From assembly GCA_004552615.1 (NCBI GenBank), contig SFNZ01000003.1:1-51093 (forward strand): a DNA stretch of 51,093 bases, read 5' to 3'. Origin of the DNA: Bacteroidales bacterium. GTDB lineage: Bacteria; Bacteroidota; Bacteroidia; Bacteroidales; UBA932. The notes below the pieces were generated by a model that was not told the origin of the DNA, made no database searches, and worked only from the letters and a program-made list of their open reading frames with translations. The number at the start of each line of letters is the position of its first letter. Position 1 is the stretch's first letter. Of this stretch, positions 35,418 through 44,113 are shown piece by piece. A program made the position numbers and the translations under genes.

Positions 35418-37031
35418 TCAATTGTCATAATAACTGTTGTACTTCCTCGCCATGCTTCCGTACATCTGGCCGAGCACCTCGAGATAAGGAGCTCCCTCCA
35501 CGAGAGTCAGGCGATATACAGTGTCGTCCACCCTGTAATACTCGACGCCGCCTAGAGTGATAATGTCATAATCATCAGGAAGGCTCTGCACCAGGGCGCC
35601 TGCCGGAGGAACGATGGTCTGATAACGTCCGTTGTCATTGATGATGTAGAACACTCCGTCCTCGTAGTAATACTCCCTGTCAGCATAGGCGTAGCTCTGC
35701 ATGAGACCGAGCTGCTCGGCTATCTGGTATGCGCTCTTCGCCATGCCCGGATTCATCGCAATCGCCTGGTTCTGAGCCATGATAGTGGCATTGTTCCGGG
35801 CAATGATCCTGTTCTGCTGGTCAATGTAGCGGTTGTTCTCATTGATGGCCCTGTACGTATTGTACACATTCGAATAGTAGGAGAATCGCACGGCCGAGAA
35901 TGCAAGGTCGGCAAGCGCTGCGTTCACTACCACTCCGAAAGGAGGGCGGCAAACCACGTAATGTCCGCGGAACGGTCTGTAATATATGTCATTGCATACA
36001 TAATAGTTCACACCGAAGTAGGTATGTCTCACATATCCCGGAGGGAGAATCTGGACCCTGTATCCGAAATAGTGCGGATGATGGCCGTAGAAATGATGCA
36101 GTTTTTCGTGCTGTATGAAATCCCTGTCGCAAGGGTGGATTCTCTGTACCGAATGGTTGTCGATGCGGAAATCGTCATACATCCCACCCCTCGTCTTTGA
36201 GACGTCCCTTCCGGAAGATGAAGAACCCGGCTGGGTGCGCATCTGCGATGTGACGGTGCTGAGACCGGACTTGGTGACATTGGTATTGCGGCGGACCTGG
36301 GAGGTCACTGCCTGGTTACGTGTCTGCGAGCTGGATGAGGCCGTGCTGCTTCCCCTTACCGGCTGGGCTACGCGATGGGAGGAAGAAGCGCTGCTTCTGA
36401 CCTGACTCGATGATGAGCTGCCGGAGCTGCGTACCTGCGATGAGGAGGACGAGCTGCGAACCTGTCCCGAGGACGAACTTGTGCTTCCGGTAGTGCGGCG
36501 CACCTGGGATGATGAGGATGTCCCAGCGCTACGGGACGATGAAGAACTGCTTGAGCTGCCGCGCACCTGGCTCGAAGAGGAGCCGCTTCTCACCTGGCTC
36601 GACGACGAATTGCCGGAGCTGCGGACCTGGCTTGACGATGAACCTGTGCTGCCGGTAGTGCGACGCACCTGGGATGATGAGGAACTGGTTGTTCCAGCGC
36701 TGCGCGAAGCTGACGAGCTGCTTGAGCCGCTGCGTACCTGGCTCGAAGAGGAGCCGCTTCTCACCTGGTTCGACGACGAATTGCCGGAGCTGCGTACCTG
36801 CGATGAGGAGGACGAGCTGCGCACCTGGCTTGAGGACGAGCTTGAAGATGTCGAACGGCGTGCCTGAGAAGAGCTCGACGAACTGCTGCCCTTGGACTGG
36901 GTCGATGAAGACTTGGTAGTATTGTTCTGTGTGGTCGTAGTCCTTCTGACCTGCGCATCCATATACTCCGGTGCAGCCAGCATTGACAATGCCGCGATCG
37001 CTGCAAGCGCATAATTTCTGAACTCTCTCAT
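35418..37031 (-). CDS. DUF6515-type secreted protein with Ser/Arg-rich repeats
   Basis: 537 residues. A signal peptide (about 1-26) is followed by a long low-complexity region (about 31-275) built from SSSSQVR-type units. A globular C-terminal part follows (about 285-537). It is rich in Tyr and His (HHFYGHHPHYFGYRVQILPPGY; VNYYVCNDIYYRPF; REYYYEDGVFY), with YY-D-G-V-F/Y repeats typical of DUF6515. I infer an exported envelope or surface protein whose N-terminal spacer may bind acidic polymers through its arginines. The function of the family is unknown. It lies just upstream of murI and directly downstream of a palindromic element that starts 15 bp before its start codon. Confidence 0.75.
   Translation of the reverse strand: MREFRNYALAAIAALSMLAAPEYMDAQVRRTTTTQNNTTKSSSTQSKGSSSSSSSQARRSTSSSSSSSQVRSSSSSSQVRSSGNSSSNQVRSGSSSSQVRSGSSSSSASRSAGTTSSSSSQVRRTTGSTGSSSSQVRSSGNSSSSQVRSGSSSSQVRGSSSSSSSSRSAGTSSSSQVRRTTGSTSSSSGQVRSSSSSSQVRSSGSSSSSQVRSSASSSHRVAQPVRGSSTASSSSQTRNQAVTSQVRRNTNVTKSGLSTVTSQMRTQPGSSSSGRDVSKTRGGMYDDFRIDNHSVQRIHPCDRDFIQHEKLHHFYGHHPHYFGYRVQILPPGYVRHTYFGVNYYVCNDIYYRPFRGHYVVCRPPFGVVVNAALADLAFSAVRFSYYSNVYNTYRAINENNRYIDQQNRIIARNNATIMAQNQAIAMNPGMAKSAYQIAEQLGLMQSYAYADREYYYEDGVFYIINDNGRYQTIVPPAGALVQSLPDDYDIITLGGVEYYRVDDTVYRLTLVEGAPYLEVLGQMYGSMARKYNSYYDN
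36310..36910 (-). repeat. Tandem Ser/Arg coding repeats
   Basis: Short units encoding SSSSQVR(S/R) recur about fifteen times. A larger 165-bp (55-codon) period is also visible: a block beginning at the conserved CCGGTAGTGCG at 36487 recurs at 36652 with few changes. This suggests expansion by slippage or unequal recombination. Confidence 0.85.
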
Positions 37032-37045
37032 AACCTTGAAGTTTT

Positions 37046-37207
37046 GAAGCTGTTTTGAAATATTTACTCTTATTCTTTATGTGCCTTTTCGGCCATTTCC
37101 TTCTGCTTCATCGGTCACATAGCTACTGCTATGCTCCCTCTTCAGCAATTGAAACTGTCTCGAAAATTCCCTATAAATAACTTCGGCAAATATTTCAAAA
37201 CAGCTTC
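37046..37207. mobile_element. 162-bp palindromic (MITE-like) element
   Basis: Its ends are a perfect 20-bp inverted repeat: GAAGCTGTTTTGAAATATTT at 37046-37065 and its exact reverse complement at 37188-37207. The arms remain partly complementary inward to a central CATAGC-TACT-GCTATG hairpin (37118-37133). It fills nearly all of the gap between the NamZ stop and the DUF6515 start and codes for nothing. Non-autonomous foldback element is my inference; copies elsewhere would be needed to confirm. Confidence 0.65.
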
Positions 37208-37213
37208 TTGGAT

Positions 37214-38491
37214 TTATTTATACAAATAATACTTTCTGGAAAGTGCCCTGAATTTGTCAGCATCCTTGTGCCAGTAATCTATCATGTCGGACACTTCCAG
37301 TCTTTTTGAAAATGCCTTTCTTACATAATCCGTACCACAGACCTTGTCGAACATTCCGATACGAGACTCGGACACCACGAACGGATTGTGGTCAGGGTAT
37401 AGCCGATTGACGGCCTGCATCACGTAAAACTGGGTGATGGAAATCTCAGCAGCCTCATAATCAGTGAAATAGAACTCGACGCCGTGCAGGAGTTTCCCCT
37501 GGAACGCCCCACCAACCGGCTTGTAATGAATCGTCCTGAATGCTATGCCCGGAAGATTGTAGTTGTCAAGCTCAGCCTTGAGAGCATCCGCGTCTATCCA
37601 CTCTGCCGCGAAGACTGCGAACGGAATCGTGTATCCGACTCCGACATTTAGGTAATTGAAGAATTCACCTGCGATACCGGATACCGGATAATTGATGGCG
37701 GACTGAGGATAAGGGATGTTAGGTGACGGAAGTATCCACGGAAGACCTGTCTCGAGATAGGTCATGCTTCTTTTCCAGCCTTCCATCGGGACCACGCTCA
37801 GCTTGCATTTGAGATGAGGCTCGTATCCGTTCTGTCCGCGGTTCATGCCTTCCTCGTTGATCATTATCGCAAGCTCGCCCACGGTGAGCCCGTACACATA
37901 AGGAATCTCGAATTCACTTACGAAAGAATAGAATCCCGGCTCTACGTTGCATCCTTCTATCTTGTTGCCTCCCAGAGGATTAGGCCTGTCAAGAACCATC
38001 ACTTCGATACCTTTTTTGGCGCAGGCGCGCATCACGAGGCCGAGAGTGCTGATGAACGTGTAGGACCTGGTACCCACATCCTGGATGTCGTACACCATTA
38101 TGTCGATACCATCGAGCATCTCCTGTGACGGCTCGCGGAATTTCCCGTAAATCGAATAGACTTTCACCCCTGTTGCAGGATCGACGGAGTCTCCCACCTT
38201 GTCTCCGGCATAGGCATCACCGCGGACACCGTGCTCGGGACCGAAGAGGGCTACCAGTTCAACGCCCTCGGCATTGCTGAGTATGTCTATGGTCGAACGG
38301 AGATTGTGGTCAATTCCGCTCGGATTGGTAACGAGACCCACGCGTTTTCCTTTCAGGCCGTCGAATCCACGTGCCTCAAGGACTTCAATTCCGGTCCGTA
38401 CCTTTGGAGTTCCTGCATTCATCTCCAGCCCTGAAGCGAGGGCCAGAATCGTCGCCGCCATCGCGGCCAAGGTCATTCTGATTTTCATCAT
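37214..38491 (-). CDS. namZ: Exo-beta-N-acetylmuramidase, NamZ/DUF1343 family (GH171)
   Basis: 425 residues with a signal peptide (about 5-27). DUF1343 blocks are clear: LVTNPSGID, FGPEHGVRG, DIQDVGTRSYTFISTLG, DRPNPLGG and the LPWILPSPNIPYP motif. Family members remove MurNAc from the non-reducing end of peptidoglycan fragments. It acts outside the cytosol. It is last in a five-gene unit with an AmpG-like permease and a SpoIID fusion, all pointing to peptidoglycan fragments. The palindromic element begins 6 bp after its stop. Confidence 0.88.
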   Translation of the reverse strand: MMKIRMTLAAMAATILALASGLEMNAGTPKVRTGIEVLEARGFDGLKGKRVGLVTNPSGIDHNLRSTIDILSNAEGVELVALFGPEHGVRGDAYAGDKVGDSVDPATGVKVYSIYGKFREPSQEMLDGIDIMVYDIQDVGTRSYTFISTLGLVMRACAKKGIEVMVLDRPNPLGGNKIEGCNVEPGFYSFVSEFEIPYVYGLTVGELAIMINEEGMNRGQNGYEPHLKCKLSVVPMEGWKRSMTYLETGLPWILPSPNIPYPQSAINYPVSGIAGEFFNYLNVGVGYTIPFAVFAAEWIDADALKAELDNYNLPGIAFRTIHYKPVGGAFQGKLLHGVEFYFTDYEAAEISITQFYVMQAVNRLYPDHNPFVVSESRIGMFDKVCGTDYVRKAFSKRLEVSDMIDYWHKDADKFRALSRKYYLYK

Positions 38492-38518
38492 ACTATGATT
38501 TTCAATTATTTATATTTC

Positions 38519-38992
38519 TCATAAAGGATCTGAATAATATATTGAATCAATTTTTCCTTCAGATATGTCCACGAAGACCATACAGTCCGTATCATGAAAC
38601 AGAGCATAACACTCCCCTTTTATCCAATGTGCTCTTCGCGGGGACAAGGGAGCAAGCACTTCAAATGGATCACCAACCCTCACACCTCCAGGGATAGAGC
38701 ACTTCAATGCCACAAAACTGGAATCACATATTGAAAATTCGATGAATACATTATCATGGAACTTAATGAAACTCTTTCCATAATGATAACACTCATCTAT
38801 TCCATCAGGACCAGCATCATTATACTGATATCTGTCAGGCTCCCCGAAACGAGCTATCACCTCTTCTTTTGTCATCACAGTATCAACACATACACTGTCC
38901 ACATCGTATGCCGACATGACTGATGCCGATACAAGTCCTGCCACCATGGACACGACTGCCCTCAAGATTGTTCTGTTCATTATTTCTGTCAT
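38519..38992 (-). CDS. Small exported protein, BamE/SmpA-like
   Basis: 157 residues with a signal peptide (about 9-28, ending near VMSA). The segment MTKEEVIARFGEPDRYQY resembles the BamE/SmpA/OmlA motif. A second similar turn (GVRVGDPFEVLAPL) suggests two repeats of that fold. It has no lipobox. Its start overlaps the AmpG stop as ATGA; a downstream Met (38980) is an alternative. The gene is visibly more A+T-rich than its neighbours, perhaps a recent arrival. Role in the muropeptide unit unknown. Confidence 0.65.
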   Translation of the reverse strand: MTEIMNRTILRAVVSMVAGLVSASVMSAYDVDSVCVDTVMTKEEVIARFGEPDRYQYNDAGPDGIDECYHYGKSFIKFHDNVFIEFSICDSSFVALKCSIPGGVRVGDPFEVLAPLSPRRAHWIKGECYALFHDTDCMVFVDISEGKIDSIYYSDPL

Positions 38993-40305
38993 TTGCTCCT
39001 GCCGTATTCAGGATCAACCTTGATGAGCTTCGTGACAGCGACGGTACCGAGGCAGCAGACGATTACCATCCAGAAGAACATCTCATAGCCCATCATTTCC
39101 TGCAAATAACCGGCGAATGCGCCCGGAATCATCATGCTGAGCGCCATGAAAGCTGTGCAGATGGCATAATGCGAAGTCTTGAACTCACCCTCCGAGAAAT
39201 ACATCATGAACAGCATATAGGCCGTGAAACCGAATCCGTAGCCGAACTGCTCGATGGCCACACATGTACTGATAATGAACAGGTTATGAGGCATTGCCAT
39301 ACTCAGGTATACGAACGTCAGGCATGGCAGCGTCATACATGCCGCCATCGGCCACAGAGACTTCTTCAGACCCCACTTCGATGCGGCCATTCCTCCGATA
39401 ATACCACCCACGGTGAGCGAGATGACACCGATTGTTCCATAGACAATACCCACAGTGGACGTCGGAAGCGCCAGTCCTCCCTGCTCGGCCGACGAGAGAA
39501 GGAACGGATTCACCATCTTCAGGAGGAACGCCTCAGGCAGACGGTAGAGCAGCATGAACACTATCGCAATCAATGCTCCCGGCTTCTTGAAGAACGTGAC
39601 GAACGCATGTCCGAATTCCGAAGCCAAGGATGAATCGCTGCCTGAAGACTTCACCGTCCGGTCATCCTTCGGGGCCGGGATGAAGAAAGTGTGATAGATG
39701 GTCACCAAGGCGAAAATGACAGCCGTGACGGCCATGGTCAATGTCCATGCCATAGGGATATTGCCGGTCCTCTCCTCAAGGACTCCGGCTATCACCACGA
39801 GAACTCCCTGCCCGAAAATGGATGAAAGCCTGTAGAACGTGCTGCGGATACCGACGAAGAAAGACTGCTGGCCGTGGTCGAGGGCTATCATATAGAAGCC
39901 GTCTGCAGCAATGTCATGGGTTGCCGACGCGAACGCAGTTATCACGAACAATATCAATGTGAACGTGAACATACCGACAGGTGTGGAACTCGAGCCGATC
40001 AGCTCGGCCGAAGGTCTCGGGATGCTGAAAACCAGCAATATGAATGCTGCGGACATGAGAATCTGCATCGCAAGTATCCACCATCTCTTGGTCTTGAAAA
40101 TGTCCACTACCGGGCTCCATAGCGGTTTGAGAGTCCACGGAAGATAAAGCAGGCTGGTGAAAAGGGCCATCTCGCCGTTCGGGACTCCCATCTTGGTGAA
40201 CATCGTCACTGAGATATTGTTAACGATGAAATACGGAATGCCTTCCGCGAAATACAGTGTAGGTACCCACCACCACGGGGACCTGGAAAGAGATGTTTTC
40301 ATCAT
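38989..40305 (-). CDS. AmpG-like major-facilitator permease
   Basis: 438 residues, about 12 membrane segments, starting with the AmpG-type WWWVPTLYFAEGIPYFIV and followed by LYLPWTLKPLWSPVVD and ATHDIAADGFYMIAL. AmpG proteins bring GlcNAc-anhydroMurNAc muropeptides from periplasm to cytosol. Adjacent NamZ and SpoIID-domain genes support a peptidoglycan-fragment substrate here. The gene lies 13 bp after the fusion gene and overlaps the next gene by ATGA. Another MFS cargo cannot be excluded. Confidence 0.85.
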   Translation of the reverse strand: MMKTSLSRSPWWWVPTLYFAEGIPYFIVNNISVTMFTKMGVPNGEMALFTSLLYLPWTLKPLWSPVVDIFKTKRWWILAMQILMSAAFILLVFSIPRPSAELIGSSSTPVGMFTFTLILFVITAFASATHDIAADGFYMIALDHGQQSFFVGIRSTFYRLSSIFGQGVLVVIAGVLEERTGNIPMAWTLTMAVTAVIFALVTIYHTFFIPAPKDDRTVKSSGSDSSLASEFGHAFVTFFKKPGALIAIVFMLLYRLPEAFLLKMVNPFLLSSAEQGGLALPTSTVGIVYGTIGVISLTVGGIIGGMAASKWGLKKSLWPMAACMTLPCLTFVYLSMAMPHNLFIISTCVAIEQFGYGFGFTAYMLFMMYFSEGEFKTSHYAICTAFMALSMMIPGAFAGYLQEMMGYEMFFWMVIVCCLGTVAVTKLIKVDPEYGRSK

Positions 40306-40318
40306 AATGTCAAAGTTT

Positions 40319-42682
40319 TCATATCAGGCAAGGCGTTACGGCCGCACCAGGGTAATAATGTGTCAGAATCGAAATATAGTCATGTCCGCCGGAAGCCATC
40401 ACCGCCGCGCCTATCTGGCAAAGCCCCACTCCGTGACCCCAGCCGGCACCCCGGAGGATTATGATGTCCTCTTCCGGAGAAGGGCCTGCCTCCACATCCA
40501 CCGTAAAAGCGGAACTGCGGAGATGGGACTCTGAAAGGAATCTTCTGATTATAAGCTCCTTGCCTATCACCATGGAAGACTTGTCCCCTTCCACGAGAAG
40601 TTCCTTTATCCTGCCGGAAGGACCTCGCTTCAGAGGCTTCAGTGAGCGGAGAAGGCCGATGTCCTGACCGGAACGCCTGAAAATCAGGGCGGACAATTCC
40701 GCACGGGAATACCTCGCCTCCCATCTGAAAAAGTCCTTCGTCTCAAGGTCATAGTCGTTCAGCACCGTGGACAGGATTTCCCGGTCGGTAGTGTTGCAGA
40801 ATGACTCCGGAGAGGATAATATCCAGGCCCTTGCACCTTTCTCTGTCGTAAGATCCGGCTGGGCTGGACTCTCTCCTGAAGTACGGCTGTCTGCCGGCAT
40901 GGTATCCGGAACAGCCTGAAGATACGGATAGTCATCATCGCTCCAACAGGTGGAGAAAAGCTCCATCATGCCGCCGCAGGACTTCGAGAAACGGGCGTCA
41001 CAAATCTTCCCGTCATAGGTCAGAACCTGGCCCCATGTCTCGTCCACAGCCTTCCGCACATTATCCCCTACTGCCATCGTAAGTCCCTGATATCTCTGGC
41101 AATGATCATCCGCACATACATCGAAAGCCTTGTGGTCGTGACTGTCGAACCATTTCACGACATGGCGTACTCCGTTCTCTGTCAGGTCCTTCTGTCCGGC
41201 CTCGGGGTCTTTCCCGGCACTCTCCCGCCTCATTGCCATCTGCCGCATCACCCATGACCGCGAAATCACGGCATGGGCCTTCAGGAATTCCAGCGGAGCG
41301 GAAGCCCTCATCTCGGAAGATATCACGCTCAGGAGATAGTCTTCCACTCCTACGATATTGACAGCCGCCACTTTGCCGTCCTCCACCATGAATTTCAGGG
41401 AGCCGGCGAAACGCTGCGTCATCTTCTGTTCCCAATGGAAATCCACCCCTATGGTTACTCCGTACAATATGAATGTAGGCTCGGCGAACATCGATGACAT
41501 GGTCTGTGCATCGAAAATGAGTTCGTCGTACAGTGTGCCGTTGTAGGAGATTCTTCCGTTATCGTATGATACCCGCTGGCGTCCGGCCCCGTCCGAGATA
41601 ATCTCGAACTCGATTTCCTGACCGGACATCACCCCTACCTGCAGAAGCGGCTGGGTACGGGTCAATTTCCTGATTATCAAGTCTTCCGTTTCCTTGCTTA
41701 CGGACACCTCGGAAAGCATTCCGGATATCAGTCCAGAATTGAGCTTGGCATAGTCTTCGGCTTGAGGGACGATGAAAAGTCCCGCCATGTCGGCACATCC
41801 CGGGCTCATCGTGAGATGGTCCGGTCCGTCCGTGAAATAATGATGGGAACGGTGCTTGTCGCGCGCCAGCAGGACGGCCCGGTATTCGCCGAAACGTCCG
41901 TGTGATATGCCTGACACCCTGGCCGAAGGCCTGACTGAATACCATACAAGGAGATTGAACATCGGCTCAGTCTCGTCGGGGCGCTGCGGAAGGCAGTCCA
42001 GGAGCCTGTAGAAAAGCTTCGCAAAAGACTTGGAAGTGCGGGAACGCATCACGAAGACTCCCCTCGTGAAATGCTTGTAATGAAGCAGTTCCGCATCCTG
42101 TACCGAGGTAACATGCTCCAGGGAGTCATTCACTCCCCCATTGCCTGATAACGTTCCGAGAAGAGTGTCAATCTCTTTCTCGAGCGGCATTATACCTCTC
42201 GGGCAGGCCTGGAAATGCATGTGGTCCGGAGCAGATGCCCCGCATTTCGGTCCGTTGTAGAAGACGGTGAAATCAGGGAAATGCCTGGCAATGTCCGTCA
42301 TGTCCACGACCCTCTTCCAGATGGTCTGGGGAACATGGGAGTCCCGTGCAATGACAATGTGGTCCGGAAAAATGGGATATGGATTGATCAATATGTCATA
42401 TTTCCTGCCCTTCCTCCCCTCGAAGAGAAGTGATTTCTGCTCTTCCGGACGGTTGGAGGCACACAGGAAGCATCTCCTGGCCTTGAGGGACGCGGTGTCC
42501 ACCTTGGCCGCAGAAGAACGGATACGAGCCGGATTGTGCTGCAGACGGACACGCAGGCCGTCGATTTCCATCTCGCGGGTCTCCACGTTCTTGAGTGCCC
42601 GGAAATTCGCAGCCGCCATCGGCCATACGGAAAGCTGGTCGTTGACGAATTTTCTTATCGATTCGCTATTTTCCATCTGCAT
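40319..42682 (-). CDS. DUF4922 (HIT/GalT-like) - SpoIID fusion protein
   Basis: 787 residues with two unrelated halves. Residues about 1-335 are DUF4922. They show a CFLC pair (71-74), INPYPIFPDHIV, and a histidine motif HMHFQ (154-158) as in GalT/GDP-sugar phosphorylases. Residues about 345-787 are SpoIID/LytB. They show VEDYLLSVISSEM with the probable catalytic Glu457, SKSCGGMME (566-574) and a C-terminal GWGHGVGLCQIGA. SpoIID cleaves peptidoglycan glycans as a lytic transglycosylase, yet this protein has no signal peptide, so it appears cytosolic. Substrates imported by the adjacent AmpG-like permease would make sense. The start overlaps the GT2 gene by 17 bp. Confidence 0.85.
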   Translation of the reverse strand: MQMENSESIRKFVNDQLSVWPMAAANFRALKNVETREMEIDGLRVRLQHNPARIRSSAAKVDTASLKARRCFLCASNRPEEQKSLLFEGRKGRKYDILINPYPIFPDHIVIARDSHVPQTIWKRVVDMTDIARHFPDFTVFYNGPKCGASAPDHMHFQACPRGIMPLEKEIDTLLGTLSGNGGVNDSLEHVTSVQDAELLHYKHFTRGVFVMRSRTSKSFAKLFYRLLDCLPQRPDETEPMFNLLVWYSVRPSARVSGISHGRFGEYRAVLLARDKHRSHHYFTDGPDHLTMSPGCADMAGLFIVPQAEDYAKLNSGLISGMLSEVSVSKETEDLIIRKLTRTQPLLQVGVMSGQEIEFEIISDGAGRQRVSYDNGRISYNGTLYDELIFDAQTMSSMFAEPTFILYGVTIGVDFHWEQKMTQRFAGSLKFMVEDGKVAAVNIVGVEDYLLSVISSEMRASAPLEFLKAHAVISRSWVMRQMAMRRESAGKDPEAGQKDLTENGVRHVVKWFDSHDHKAFDVCADDHCQRYQGLTMAVGDNVRKAVDETWGQVLTYDGKICDARFSKSCGGMMELFSTCWSDDDYPYLQAVPDTMPADSRTSGESPAQPDLTTEKGARAWILSSPESFCNTTDREILSTVLNDYDLETKDFFRWEARYSRAELSALIFRRSGQDIGLLRSLKPLKRGPSGRIKELLVEGDKSSMVIGKELIIRRFLSESHLRSSAFTVDVEAGPSPEEDIIILRGAGWGHGVGLCQIGAAVMASGGHDYISILTHYYPGAAVTPCLI

Positions 42683-44006
42683 TCATTCTAATTCTCGCCT
42701 CGAGTTCCCATGTACGTATGCTGTCCTTGTAGAGATTGTTCGCATTGACCCTGGCAATGTCAAGGGCTGCATCGGAATTGCCTTCCCACCTGCGGCAGCA
42801 ATAAATCGGCTCGTAGATTCTTCCGATCCGGTATTCGCGGCTGATTCTCAGGCCCACGGCATAGTCCTCTCCATAGCTGACATTCGGGAAATCTATCTTC
42901 CTGAGGAACGGGACATAGAATGCTCTCGGAGCTCCGAGGCCATTGATTCTCAATGCATTGTTTCTTCCGTTATCCTCCGTCCACTCCCTGTGGTCAATGA
43001 TTCCCGGAGGAAGCGGATTCATATTGAAATCAGTCATCTCATAAGATCCGATGACCATTCCGCATCCCTCCGAACGGAAGACGCCCACGACTTTCTGGAG
43101 GGTGGTTGCATCCTTGTAGACATCGTCGCTGTCGAGCTGTACGGCATACATTCCGCAACTGGAATCATGCACTGCCGTGTTCCAGCAACCTCCGATGCCC
43201 AGGTCATATCTGTCCGGCACAATCACTACGAGACGCGGGTCGTCAATCGCAGCAAGAGCCTCGGAAGTGCCGTCCGTGGAATGATTGTCCACCACTATGA
43301 CATTGTACGGGAAATCGCATTCCTGCGAAAGAGCGCTATGCACTGCATCCGACACGGTCCTGACCCTGTTAAAAACCGGTATAATGACTGAGGCGACTAC
43401 CTCAGGGGCGAAATCAGGGTCCTTCTCCACAGGTTTGAAGCCCGGAGCGATATATGCGCCAATGCGTTTGAGATGCTCGGTGCAGATTTTCTCCATCTCA
43501 ATCTGGACCTCACGGTTGCGCGGATTCACGTAGTCGAACTGTTTCTCACCGGATTTGCGGAGGTCCGTCTCCACTTCGGTATAGAGATATTCGCCGATGT
43601 GGACTATCTTGCCCATCCTGAGACGGAGGTCATACAGGGCTCCGAACTGATAGTCCCTGTCCATTTCCGAAACGGCCTTAAGGAAAGAGGAAGACCTGAA
43701 TACGAGGACCGGACCGAAATCGAAATCATCCCTCAGGGCACCTGCCTGGCAGTCGATTGCGGGATGGCGGCGTCTTTCGGTGGTACCGTCTTCTTTTTCA
43801 ATAAGTTCGTAATGGTCAGAATAGAGCATGTCTGCACCAGTGTACTCCGCCACCTCAGCGAATCTCTCGAGCGCGAGATATCCGAAGTCGCAAGGATAAG
43901 GACGGGTGTTGATCACGATGAAATCTTCTGAAAGGCCGGCGGCCTCTCTGCGCAGATCCTCAGTGCCCTGCACCGGGGTATCCGTAATGAACTTGAATGT
44001 CGGCAT
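42666..44006 (-). CDS. GT2-family glycosyltransferase with N-terminal extension
   Basis: 446 residues. Residues about 205-420 are a GT-A domain: ASVIIPVFNRVRTVSDAVHSALSQ, VVDNHSTDGT, and the LDSDDVY metal-binding motif. The first 200 residues form a second GT2-like domain (ADMLYSDHYEL in the DXD position), so the protein may be a tandem GT-A. It has no membrane segment. It opens the five-gene unit and overlaps the fusion gene by 17 bp. Donor and acceptor are unknown; a link to peptidoglycan fragments is inferred only from neighbours. Confidence 0.85.
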   Translation of the reverse strand: MPTFKFITDTPVQGTEDLRREAAGLSEDFIVINTRPYPCDFGYLALERFAEVAEYTGADMLYSDHYELIEKEDGTTERRRHPAIDCQAGALRDDFDFGPVLVFRSSSFLKAVSEMDRDYQFGALYDLRLRMGKIVHIGEYLYTEVETDLRKSGEKQFDYVNPRNREVQIEMEKICTEHLKRIGAYIAPGFKPVEKDPDFAPEVVASVIIPVFNRVRTVSDAVHSALSQECDFPYNVIVVDNHSTDGTSEALAAIDDPRLVVIVPDRYDLGIGGCWNTAVHDSSCGMYAVQLDSDDVYKDATTLQKVVGVFRSEGCGMVIGSYEMTDFNMNPLPPGIIDHREWTEDNGRNNALRINGLGAPRAFYVPFLRKIDFPNVSYGEDYAVGLRISREYRIGRIYEPIYCCRRWEGNSDAALDIARVNANNLYKDSIRTWELEARIRMNADGK

Positions 44007-44043
44007 TTTGTCATCAATTATTTCCGCCGGAAACGGCTGGAAA

Positions 44044-44051
44044 CAAATATA
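44044..44051 (-). promoter_or_regulatory. Putative -7 element of the muropeptide operon
   Basis: Minus strand TATATTTG, 37 bp before the GT2 start. It lies immediately after the rplS-tRNA terminator. No clear -33. Confidence 0.45.
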
Positions 44052-44059
44052 GACAAAAA

Positions 44060-44109
44060 TAATGAAAATTCAGGCGGAAAACGTTTTTTATCACGTATTC
44101 CGCCTGAAT
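44060..44109 (-). terminator. Intrinsic terminator after tRNA-Arg
   Basis: On the minus strand ATTCAGGCGGAA pairs perfectly over 12 bp with TTCCGCCTGAAT (plus-strand 44068-44079 and 44098-44109), then TTTTCATTATTTTT. It ends the rplS-tRNA transcript 5 bp after the tRNA. Confidence 0.8.
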
Positions 44110-44113
44110 GAAG

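Noticed and set aside
36310..36910. CRISPR array or non-coding satellite
   Set aside because: The repeats keep one reading frame throughout, have no unique spacers, and follow a signal peptide, so they are protein-coding repeats.
37046..37207. Simple rho-independent terminator of the NamZ gene
   Set aside because: At 162 bp with perfect distal ends and no T tract it is too large for a terminator.
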